64,000 bases of DNA, taken from assembly GCA_028023455.1 (NCBI GenBank), contig JAQFVV010013082.1, positions 188,001-252,000 of the forward strand, in the 5' to 3' direction. Below, piece by piece: positions 54,155 to 64,000 of this stretch (the stretch's first letter is position 1; every line of letters begins with the position of its first letter). The DNA is from Epiperipatus broadwayi (taxonomy: Eukaryota > Onychophora > Udeonychophora > Euonychophora > Peripatidae). Under the pieces are notes generated by a model. It was not told the DNA's origin, searched no databases, and was given only the letters and a program-made list of their open reading frames with translations. Made by a program: the position numbers and the translations under genes.

Positions 54155-56294
54155 TGTAACGATCCGGAGAATACTACTTACCATAATCTGCACTACAAGG
54201 GCGCCATCTAAGCATTTGAACCTAGAAAAATTTATAGAGTAGGCAGATACGTGAGTCAAAAAAAATATTTTTTTTTTTATATTTTGCATTCGGTCGTTAG
54301 CCCATGTCACTAGCTCAGTGGAATAGCAGAGATTTAATAATATAATATAAGAGTATATATATAAAAAGAATAAAATAAGCCACTGCCAGTAATTAACACA
54401 CAAACATTTATTTATGCACATATATATAAGATTGAAAATTGTTTTAGTATCAGTTTACATTTTAACATCTAACATTATTTTTAACTTTACTTTGAATTTT
54501 AATTTACATTTTAACATTATATTATAATTTACATTTTAATCAAGTTCGCACAGATGGGATTATAAAAGCTTGTTTCAATATGTTGCATATAGATCGGTCA
54601 CATAGATTTCAACGGTTAAAAACATTTCAAAATAAACATAAATGATCAAAATATAAAATCATTGATACTGACAATTGCAGAGGGAAATTTATAAGTAACC
54701 CAATAGTATTCACCATAAGATACTTGCATTGTCACCAATAACTTAAAAGACATCCGAATAAATACATTTTAGATACTCACCGTGAGGTATCATTATTTAT
54801 CGAATGTCTATATATTTTGATCAAATATGAAATCCAAAACATAATTAACCGATAACGAATCCATGCAAACGTCTATAAACAACTTAAATTTAATGCATTT
54901 TTATTTAGTGTCGAGTATGAATAGACTACATAGATTTGCATTTGAAAATAAACATTCTATCCCTATTTAACCTTAGGCTAAAATTCGTAGTCAAACTGGC
55001 ATCAATTCATCTGATATATCGATGTATTCAATGTAATAAAATACGGCAGCACAAAAAGTTAAGAGAAGAAATTGCCTCTCGTCAGATAGGAATATTACAT
55101 CTATCTGCGAAGAAGAGCAATAAAACAAAAAACTCCATAGAAAGGAACTGCAGTATCTGACTTATAATTCATTCCATAGGCAAACGGGTGTGTGCGGCAT
55201 ATGAAGCAATTCTGCCCATAGTGAATCTGTACTACATCTACTAAATTACACCAATATATCCAATCCATTGACCCAATTTAACCATGAAACAAATAACCTA
55301 AGATTACCCTCCCCTAATATAACTTTACAAATCTATACAGCCATTCATGCCCGACTTAAGTTTAACATTTATATAATTTAACTTAATGGAAAACAGAAAT
55401 CGTAATAAAACTTAAAGAACAAAAAATAAATAAATGGAAATGATTTTAAATAAAAAAAATATCAAATAACATTATTAATATTAATTTACGTTGGTCAGAT
55501 AGGATTCTATTTGTATTTTTTATATATGGAAAGTTTTTAATTTAATGTTCATAAATTATAAAGTTCTTATGGTTTTTTAAACAGTTCATCTTCATATGTT
55601 CCTTGCCGTTTGAACGTGAATTCCCACGCCATCCTAAAAAGATTGGTATCCATTTAGCCATTGTTTTATTTATTCATTCGGAGGTTTTTTAGTTTAGTTG
55701 GTCCTCAAGGTAGAAAACGATAGTTCACTTCTCTTTCTTTCTTTGGCAAAACTGAAGGGATTAAAGAGTGCGTCTTTTCAATCCCTTCTCCTTCACTTCC
55801 GCACTAACACATGTCTGTCACATCTAAAATAATCAATAACTAATAATTTTCAAACTTGTCCTTTTATATTAATTTTGTGGATTGAATTGACATTGCGTCA
55901 TCGATGAGATGGTCTTTTCGCTGAGGTCGGATTCCATTGTTTTTCTCTCCTATCTGACCGATGTTTTTACATTTAAATGCCCAAGGCTAGTTTACATTTC
56001 TAATTAAAACAATCATTTCCATTTCTGATTAATTAATGTGTTTTCAAACTTAAAGATATATTTTTATCTTTAAATCTCTACTGAAAATTTAGTTTTAAAA
56101 CACTTTTTCTTTAATAAAGTTTTCGTTTAATAATTTTTTTTTTTTTTTTATCTGTGCGATTTATATATACGAGTTTAAGATGATATTTAATTTCAATTTT
56201 TAATTCTTAAAGAAAATTTTTAAATGCGAACTTTTTATTTTAATTTCATGTTTAATAATAAAAACACAATGTAACGTCGTCTGTGCTCGTTACA
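54155..56294 (+). repeat. Left LTR (2140 bp)
   Basis: Begins TGTAACGATCCGGAGAATAC and ends GTCTGTGCTCGTTACA. Differences from the right LTR include CGATCCGG versus TGATCCAG near the start and a G in CAGTATCTGA that ends a short frame at 55160. Several of the changes fit CpG decay. Contains T- and A-runs (54259-54278, 56133-56149) and many TATA-like words, so no promoter is singled out. Confidence 0.8.
54936..55160 (+). pseudogene. LTR-internal short frame, interrupted copy
   Basis: A 74-codon frame, starting MHLKINILSLFNLRLKFVVK, which ends at TGA (55158-55160) exactly where the right-LTR copy has CGA. Basic, with Cys-Asn-Lys (CNK) and no recognised domain. Being present in an LTR, it may be chance; the counterpart is the longer frame at 57808. 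Confidence 0.3.
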
Positions 56295-57015
56295 TATCAG
56301 TAAAGTTGCTTAAAAAAATGATCAAAAAAAATATTTTACTTAGGGTTAGTAATTACGGTACACGATTAACGAAGACATTTACAAAAACATCCGGTTAGTA
56401 ATTTTACAAAAAGACTATATACAAAAAAAAAATGTTTACTATCGTTCTCCTAAGGACCATTTACGTTTACACCTCCTCCCCACAAGAGTTCTATTTTTTT
56501 ATACATTTTATTTTTACACACGGCATGACAAGCAAATTTTTTAAATTATTTAGGAAGGTTGCATTGAAGTAAATATGTTTTGAAAAATGATGGGTTTATG
56601 CGTGTATATTTGCAGCACAATTATAAATACCACCAACTTATTTATGATTTATTGAAATGCTTACATAGGAATTACACTGAAGTAAATTCCCAAAAGTACT
56701 CTCTGTAAGGTACCACATTTACCATCATAAACTTGCGTGGCTGTGCGCTCCTATACACATTAAAGCATAATTTATATTAACAACAAAAAAAACATAACAA
56801 TCGCAAACATTTGACTTTCTTTTTAATGAAATACAGTTTAAAATTATTTATACTTTCTCATGTTTAATATATGTGCTATTTCTTTTACTGGCAGAGCTTT
56901 TATAAGATTTAAAGTATACAACTTTATGTAAACAGATAAAAATGTTTCATTTTGAGAAGAATTTGTTCAGGGTATACGTGGTTTATTAAACATCAGCCCA
57001 AGTTGGGAAGCCAAT
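56295..57015 (+). other. LTR element interior, non-coding
   Basis: 721 bp between the LTRs. No frame of note and no gag, protease, RT, RNase H or integrase motif. The start TATCAGTAAAGTTGC is not a standard TGG-type primer-binding site, and the end CAAGTTGGGAAGCCAAT is only weakly purine-rich as a polypurine tract. Not recognised in any other place in the window. Confidence 0.6.
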
Positions 57016-59165
57016 TGTAATGATCCAGAGAATACTACTTACAGTAATCTGCACTACAGGGTGCCATCTAGGCATTTGAACCTAGAAAAATTTATAGAGT
57101 AGGCAGATACGTGAGTCAAAAAAAAATTTTTTTTATTTTTTTTTTATATTTTGCATCCGGTCGTTAGCCCATGTCACTAGCTCAGTGGAATAGCAGAGAT
57201 TTAATAATATAATATAAGAGTATATATAAAAAAAGAATAAAATAAGCCACTGCCAGTAATTAACACACAAACATTTATTTATGCACATATATATAAGATT
57301 GAAAATTGTTTTAGTATCAGTTTACATTTTAACATCTAACATTATTTTTAACTTTACTTTGAATTTTAATTTACATTTTAATTTCTATTATATTATAAGT
57401 TTACATTTTAATTAAGTTCGCACAGATGGGATTATAAAAGCTTATTTTAATATGTTGCATATAGATCGGTTACATAGATTTCAACGGTTAAAAACATTTC
57501 AAAATAAACATAAATGATCAAAATATAAAATCATTGATACTGACAATTGCAGAGGGAAATTTATAAGTAACCCAATAGTATTCACCATAAGATACTTGCA
57601 TTGTCACCAATAACTTAAAAGACATCCGAATAAATACATTTTAGATACTCACCGTGAGGTATCATTATTTATCGAATGTCTATATATTTTGATCAAATAT
57701 GAAATCCAAAACATAATTAACCGATAACGAATCCATGCAAACGTCTATAAACAACTTAAATTTAATGCATTTTTATTTAGTGTCGAGTATGAATAGACTA
57801 CATAGATTTGCATTTGAGAATAAACATTCTATCCCTATTTAACCTTAGGCTAAAATTCGTAGTCAAACTGGCATCAATTCATCTGATATATCGATGTATT
57901 CAATGTAATAAAATACGGCAGCACAAAAAGTTAAGAGAAGAAATTGCCTCTCGTCAGATAGGAATATTACATCTATCTGCGAAGAAGAGCAATAAAACAA
58001 AAAACTCCATAGAAAGGAACTGCGGTATCCGACTTATAATTCCTTCCATAGGCAAATGGGTGTGTGCGGCATATGAAGCGATTCTGCCCATAGTGAATCT
58101 GTACTACATCTACTAAATTACACCAATATATCCAATCCATTGACCCAATTTAACCACAAAACAAATAACCTAAGATTACCCTCCCCTAATATAACTTTAC
58201 AAATCTATACAGCCATTCATGCCCGACTTAAGTTTAACATTTATATAATTTAACTTAACGGAAAACAGAAATCGTAATAAAACTTAAAGAAGAAAAAATA
58301 AATAAATGGAAATGATTTTAAATAAAAAAATATCAAATAACATTATTAATATTAATTTACGTTGGTCAGATAGGATTCTATTTGTATTTTTTATATATGG
58401 AAAGTTTTTAATTTAATGTTCATAAATTATAAAGTTCTTACGGTTTTTTAAACAGTTCATCTTTATATGTTCCTTGCCGTTTGAATGTGAATTCCCATGC
58501 CATCCTAAAAAGATTGGTATCCATTTAGCTGTTGTTTTATTTATTCATTCGGAGGTTTTTTTAGTTTAGTTGGTTCTCAGGGTAGAAAATGATAGTTCAC
58601 TTCTCTTTCTTTCTTTGGCAAAACTGAAGGGATTGAAGAGTGTGTCTTTTCAATCCCTTCTCCTTCACTTCCACACTAACACATATCTGGCACATCGAAA
58701 ATAATCAATAACTAATAATTTTCAAACTTGTCCTTTTATATTAATTTTGTGGATTGAATTGACATTGCGTCATCGATGAGATGGTCTTTTCGCTGAGATC
58801 TGATTCCATTGTTTTTCTCTCCTATCTGACCGATGTTTTTACATTTAAATGCCCAAGGCTAGTTTACATTTCTAATTAAAACAATCATTTCCATTTCTGA
58901 TTAATTAATGTGTTTTCAAACTTAAAGATATATTTTTATCTTTAAATCTCTACTGAAAATTTAGTTTTAAAACACTTTTTCTTTAATAAAGTTTTCGTTT
59001 AATAATTTTTTTTTTTTTTTATCTGTGCGATTTATATATACGAGTTTAAGATGATATTTAATTTCAATTTTTAATTCTTAAAGAAAATTTTTAAATGCGA
59101 ACTTTTTATTTTAATTTCATGTTTAATAATAAAAACACAATGTAACATCGTCTGTGCTCGTTACA
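57016..59165 (+). repeat. Right LTR (2150 bp)
   Basis: Begins TGTAATGATCCAGAGAATAC and ends GTCTGTGCTCGTTACA. Collinear with the left LTR over its whole length, with small insertions (for example ATTTCTATTATATTATAAG near 57379). Immediately followed by ATAG. Confidence 0.8.
57808..58116 (+). CDS. Hypothetical short protein inside right LTR
   Basis: A 102-codon frame starting MHLRINILSLFNLRLKFVVK, with IYRCIQCNKIRQHKKL and RQIGILHLSAKKSNKTK and ending PIVNLYYIY. No domain recognised; net basic. It is a candidate only because the left-LTR copy has the same frame but for the stop noted at 55158. A chance frame is equally likely. Confidence 0.2.
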   Translation: MHLRINILSLFNLRLKFVVKLASIHLIYRCIQCNKIRQHKKLREEIASRQIGILHLSAKKSNKTKNSIERNCGIRLIIPSIGKWVCAAYEAILPIVNLYYIY

Positions 59166-59169
59166 ATAG

Positions 59170-62099
59170 AAATACAGAATAAATATCTGTGCTTAATGTG
59201 CTTTATTGCCTTGAAATATTATAAAATGTACATATACATACAGTATTCAATTATTAAAAAAAAAAAAATTTTTTTTATTCTTTTATACATACAGAGATTT
59301 ATATATGTAGTTTATTATTATGAATAAGCAGTTCTTTTCTTTTTGTGATTTGTTATATAATATTTTTATTATTAAATAATATGTGTTAAATTTATTTAAC
59401 ATTCATTTTGTTAAAATAGAGTAAATCAGAAAAGTGTGAAATAAAATTGTTATATTAGGAGATAAAAAATTGTACACGTGTGAAACAATGAATAGATCGG
59501 TACAAACACAAAGATGCTTTTACACTTATTTCTGATGGCTATAGATTCCAGCTTTGTGTTATCTGTATCTTAAAATTATTTTTACAAAAGAGGTGCTTTG
59601 ATGTAGATGATAGCGATCAATTATAAGTCCTCATTGATTGTGACCGTCAAACTTGTGAAGCTTTGATTTTTTTTAGATAAAGATTTCCAGATGTTTTTCG
59701 CGATATAAACGATTAAAACAATTTTTTTAGGCAGTCAGTCTGAAATTTTTTTAAAGAGGGCAGTTAATCATTAATTTTTTTTTTAAAGAGATGATCAGTC
59801 AGTTATAAAGTTTTTTTTTAGAGAGATGATCAGTTAAATTATGATTATTATTTTGAGACTCAACTCAATTGGTCCTTCCTTGTGATAATTCTTAAGCAGA
59901 AATGTAAGCTCGAATCTTTTTTTTTTTTTTAAAAGAGAGTGAACGCTTTAATTCTTTTTTCTCACTCTTTGAAAGTTGAAAAAAAAAAGAGCAAATGAAA
60001 TGTGCGTTTATATAAAACAATTTCCATCAATATTAAAGGAGAAAAGAGAAATGGAACAAGATTGAATTTATAAGAAGTTAGTCCTAATTATATAAAAAAT
60101 GATATTAACATATTTAGCTCTGCATAATACTATGCTTTTGCATTGTTAAACCATTGGTCTGCTTCCTGGTTTATACAGAGGGAGTCAAAACCGCTGATCT
60201 GTCTAGGAAATCATGTATCCAGAAATAACCAACAAAAATGATAAATTTTGAAGCCAACCACGCAAGCTATATGGAATGCTTTGTTCCTAATTCCTGGCTT
60301 ATGAAAAGTTCATTACCTTCAAATGAATGGAGAACAGGAAATAGGATGAAAAGAAAATTTATAACAGCTATGTAGAACCAAGTTTGAAGCCATAAATCAA
60401 ATTTTTGTTGATTTACCTCAATCATCTAAAGTGTCGACAGCAATTATTTTTTTAAAGAAGAGAAACAAGCAAATCCAACGGTACCTACTTATTCAAAGTA
60501 CTTATAATAATTTTTTTTTTAAATGGTAGAAGGAAGCCAATCAACAGTGAATAATAATGGACTTAAAAAAAGAAACAAGCAAAGTCAATTGATTCAGCAT
60601 TATCTTAAAAGTATCTGCAATAACTTTTTTTTTTTTGTTGTTGTTGTTGTTGAGCAAAGAAAAGCAGTCTAAAATTCAAATTCAGGACATTAATAAGAAG
60701 TAAAAAGTAGACGGGTAAATATGAACTTTCCTTAACCGATTTTATTCTTTTGCTTATTAAAAGTAAACCTTAATTTACTGGTCAAAGCAATTTTCTTTTT
60801 TTGATACAGAAACATTAAAGACTTGTTTATCTATAGTTATTTGCAATATCTCACAACATAGCACAAACATAGTTTAAATCTTTAAACTTAAAATTTCATT
60901 ATTTTTTTTATTATATATTGTAATGTTGAAATGTTTTTTTTTAATTGTTCTTCAGATGTTAATGATGATGAGCAACCTATAGATATATGCATTTATAATG
61001 TTTTTTTATTTTTATTTTATCTTGTTGCATATTAAAAGTTAATATATGTATTTTATTTTCTTTCGCTATAAGGTTGCAAAAGAAAAAGATATTTTTATAT
61101 ATGTAATTTTTGGGTATACATTTTAAACATATATGTTAACATTACCGAATGCGTGAATGTGTAACTGCTTACCCAAACACATCAAAGAATAGGTTATATA
61201 TAATTAGTTTAAAATAGTAAATTAAAAAGTAGGGCATTACATTTGAATGGAAATGAAATAACATATACAAGTTACACCTGAAATTTATTTTATGATATGA
61301 TAGGTAAGTAAAGTCTTAAATAAGCATTTATAGAATATGTATTTTTTTATATTGAGTTAAAACAGCTTATTTTGAGATATCAAGAAAAGTGACAAACCTA
61401 TATATTAAGTTTATTTGCTTATACTTATATCAATTTTATATTAATAAACCATTTATTTAATTGTCGATTTAATTTTAAAGAAGGAAAGAAAGAGTAGTAG
61501 TGTTAATAAAATATAATTATATATCTTAATTGGTTTCCGAGTTATTATTAAGAATATTGTGTTTTTTTTTTTCTTTTATCTTAATTCTATCATTTTAATT
61601 CAGTATCATTGCTCGCAGTTATTAAGTATTACGATTCATATATATTGAGCAATCACTTGCAAATATTAAACGTCCGCAAAATAATAGGTAAACTAGAATG
61701 TTGATATTTGGGTATTTAAGGATTATGCTTGAGAATAAATTAAATTTTGATAATTATAGTTCAACATAGAAAGCTAAAATTGTGTTGTGTCCATGAATTT
61801 AGATCATCCTCATCAAAGATGGATATCATGTTAGTAGTTAAAAATGTTTCAAATAATACTATATAAAAGTTATGATCGCCATCAATCATCATTAATAAAT
61901 TATAATCATTAAATTTAATGTTTAGCGTAATGAATATGTTTTAGTAAATAGGGGTTTATATAAAATTGAAGATTATGCAAAGAGATTCATGATGATCAAT
62001 CATCATCATTAGTATTATTAAATCCCAGTATGAAATATGATAATTTTAGTAGATGCCTATAAGTTTATAAAGATGAATTTATTGTTGTGAATTTATTAA
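59170..62099. other. No recognised gene
   Basis: AT-rich DNA. T-rich stretches at 59770-59935 and a TTG trinucleotide run at 60637-60653. No repeat copy, frame or RNA motif that I can support. Confidence 0.5.
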
Positions 62100-62230
62100 T
62101 AAGCCATGGCTGGTATCCTCATCACCATTATAATCATTATTATGACATCACTATTATAATCATTATTATGATATCACTATTATTATCATTATTATGATAT
62201 TATTATCATCATCATCATTATTGTTTATCG
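62100..62230. repeat. ATT/ATC trinucleotide-rich microsatellite
   Basis: Imperfect runs of ATTATTATG, ATCACTATTAT and (ATC)n. A 27-bp period is suggested by CACTATTATAATCATTATTA repeated twice. Low complexity. Confidence 0.8.
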
Positions 62231-63887
62231 TGATAAATAATTTAGTTAAATGGCCATCAATATCAATAATGGTCTTCACATGCTTGTTTAGAAGCCATTA
62301 ATAGGATTATACATGTCTGTTCATCAATATACGCTAATGAGCTAGCAATGTCTATAAGAATCTTTGATCTATAGTATAAACTTTGGTAATATTGGGATCG
62401 TGTAATTTTATCAATATAGATAAAATGTAAGAATGTCATTTTTGTTCAATAGTCATCCAAGTCATGTGTAATAAATATGTACTGAATGAGTTTGAACTCA
62501 AGTACACTATAAATAGATACTTATCTAGATTGAAAACAATCTAGTGGCGCTCATGGGAAAACACATGTACTTAGCTAAACTGAATAAAGAGTGATATCAT
62601 CCCTTTCCAACTTCATAATATTAGTTTTATAAAATATATTTTTTATAAGTTGTCATGAATAGCACCAGTGTGTGCATATGACCATGAATGGTCTTATATA
62701 TTTGGAAAGAAGGATAGAAGGATTCTTTGTTAGAAGAATCTAGTATTGGAGATAAGCATAAGGCACTCCAGGAATCTCACAGTGGGTACTTTTATTCAGT
62801 TGCTATGTTTAATATTATTTTTATTAGATGACAATGTCCAGTATGTTTTACTGTTTAAATGACTGCCCCAATATATAAATAAATACCAAGAATCTTTAAT
62901 GCTGATATTTTCTTTGTCTATGCTATGATGAATTGAAATAGCTACAAATTATAATTACAAATACATATCTTTTATATTAATTTAATATTACAAATACATA
63001 TTTATAATAATTGATAAATATTGTTACAAATGACAGGTGTATAGTTTGTGACAATTGATTTATTTAAATTGTTACAATATATATATATAGTATTGCATAA
63101 AATATATTATATGCATTTTACAGCTGCTTATTGTTTTATAATACACATTGCTTTTAAAAGTTTGCTGTGCCCCTAATAAATTATTTATCAATGTGTAAAA
63201 CTCATTACTTCAATGGAGAATATATTATGCTGTTTATAAATTTCTCCTTGTATGAATCTATGAATTGTTTTCCAAAAGAAAATAATATTATTATCTTCAT
63301 ACTTCTTGAAATAAATATTATGCTTACTTCTTTTTCATTGCTTTACATTTTGGATTGCTTCAAAGGAAATTATGTTAACTTCTATATTATTTCAACAAAT
63401 ACTTTATTTACCTTGAATGGCTTTTTAAATAATGTTAGTGCTTACTTAATTTATGTGCCTTCGATTTTCATAAACTGGTTTGCCAATATTTGATATTCAT
63501 ATTGTCTGGATATTTTAATAAAATTTTCAACATGTCCAAAGAATTATTATTTGAAGTATTGTGCATAGAAAATGACATTGAAATCAATGATTTTAGGACT
63601 TGTGAAATATTAAATGATAAAAGCTTTATAAATACTTAGCTGAAAGTTTTATTACATGTGTTTTACATTTATGATATTGTATTTATTATTATTTATATCT
63701 TCATTTTTGTATTTATTATTTATATATGATTTGTACTATATTGATTATGGTAATTCTCAGAATATTACTGTTTTGAAATATAATCAAAGGTAACATATAT
63801 TTCCTGGATGGAATTGTTTGGGATGTGTATAAATCAATGGAGAAATTAGTAGAGTAGGGATATATTTTTCTTATTAAATTTTTAAGT
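62231..63887. other. No recognised gene
   Basis: AT-rich DNA. The 108-codon forward frame at 63167-63493 is Ile/Phe/Asn-rich and hydrophobic, has no motif and sits in AT-rich DNA; I regard it as chance. Confidence 0.5.
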
Positions 63888-64000
63888 CACAATTCATCAT
63901 CATCAACATCATCATCAACCATTATCAATCCACTTCTGGATGAAGGTCTCTCCAAGTTCAATCCATCTTCTCCGATCTTTAGCTTTTCTTCTCCACATCA
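63888..64000 (-). pseudogene. RTE-type LINE 3' end, runs off the window
   Basis: Starts with a (ATC)n-rich tail (63895-63918), then ACCATTATCAATCCACTTCT, GGATGAAGGTCTCTCCAAG and TCTTTAGCTTTTCTTCTCC, matching the reverse copies at 30942 and 51825. Upstream RTE sequence, if any, lies beyond 64000. Confidence 0.8.

Larger units (their letters stand above)
54155..59165 (+). mobile_element. Non-coding LTR retrotransposon with 2.1-kb LTRs
   Basis: Two long direct repeats (54155-56294 and 57016-59165), each starting TGTAA and ending TTACA (outermost words TGTAACGA ... TCGTTACA), are flanked by ATAG at 54151-54154 and 59166-59169. TG...CA ends, a 4-bp duplication and directly repeated termini are the diagnostic features of an LTR retroelement. 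Internal sequence is only 721 bp and shows no gag or pol motif, and no TGG primer-binding site directly follows the left LTR (TATCAGTAAAG). LTR-to-LTR differences are few by eye, so insertion was fairly recent. With no enzymes it must depend on a partner. LARD/TRIM-like terms fit loosely, but LTRs three times longer than the interior are unusual. Confidence 0.8.

Noticed and set aside
54155-59165. Simple segmental duplication rather than an LTR element
   Set aside because: TG...CA ends on both repeats and the matching ATAG on both outer sides favour an LTR element, although copy number would be needed for certainty.
63167-63493. 108-codon hydrophobic forward frame
   Set aside because: Built of Ile, Phe, Leu and Asn codons as expected from AT-rich DNA, with no motif.

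Overview
The window is strongly AT-rich invertebrate (metazoan) genomic DNA with no host protein-coding gene that I can support. Evidence for an animal genome is the repeat content: RTE-type LINE 3' ends, Penelope-like element (PLE) endonuclease fragments, Ty3/gypsy and Merlin-type remnants, tRNA-Gly-derived SINE heads, AT and tetranucleotide microsatellites, and many short fold-back repeats. I do not assign a species; the mix would suit a mollusc, cnidarian or similar invertebrate. Every protein-like stretch I recognise is a decayed piece of a transposable element.

The most interesting content is a set of short interspersed repeat families, here called A to E, four of which carry recognisable type-I hammerhead ribozyme (HHR) motifs with a very short, usually self-complementary stem III. 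Families A (about 160-1060, 10141-11010, 11150-11800, 37040-37260, 42500-42970) and B (3025-3170, 7555-7690, 10451-10770, 29360-29620) share one HHR type; B couples it to a tRNA-like box-B segment. Family C (21340-23000, 25240-25520, 28920-29270, 43255-43600, 49430-49740, 52434-52610) places an HHR in the loop of a long hairpin, next to a tRNA-like box B. Family D (46086-46200, 48535-48830, 53167-53890) does the same, and has the best-preserved ribozymes. In D and C the two-part stem I is conserved in shape while its outer helix differs in sequence between copies, which is a covariation signal. PLE fragments (12240-12960, 29762-30560, 31580-32030, 32190-32590) have degenerate HHR-like motifs in their flanking inverted repeats. 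Family E (12966-13683, 50731-51710) is a roughly 413-bp tandem/inverted repeat without a convincing ribozyme core.

Layout: 0-3 kb, A repeats, a tRNA-derived head, two fold-backs and a (TAGA)n array; 3-10 kb, mostly unassigned AT-rich DNA; 10-13.7 kb, dense A/B/PLE/E repeats including a B copy inserted in an A copy with an 11-bp target duplication; 13.7-16 kb, a frameshifted LINE reverse transcriptase; 17.7-19.8 kb, a decayed Ty3/gypsy pol; 21-26.8 kb, a C cluster plus a tRNA/RTE composite; 28-32.6 kb, Merlin remnant, B, PLE and RTE pieces; 33-42 kb, sparse remnants, a polypurine tract and one complex island; 42-53.9 kb, A, C, D, E repeats; 54155-59165, a complete LTR-type element with 2.1-kb LTRs, a 4-bp target duplication and only 721 bp of apparently non-coding interior; 59.2-64 kb, AT-rich DNA ending in an RTE 3' end.

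No cooperating gene set is present. The only functional connection I can propose is that the short HHR-bearing repeats are non-autonomous elements mobilised by reverse transcriptases such as those of the PLEs; that is inference.
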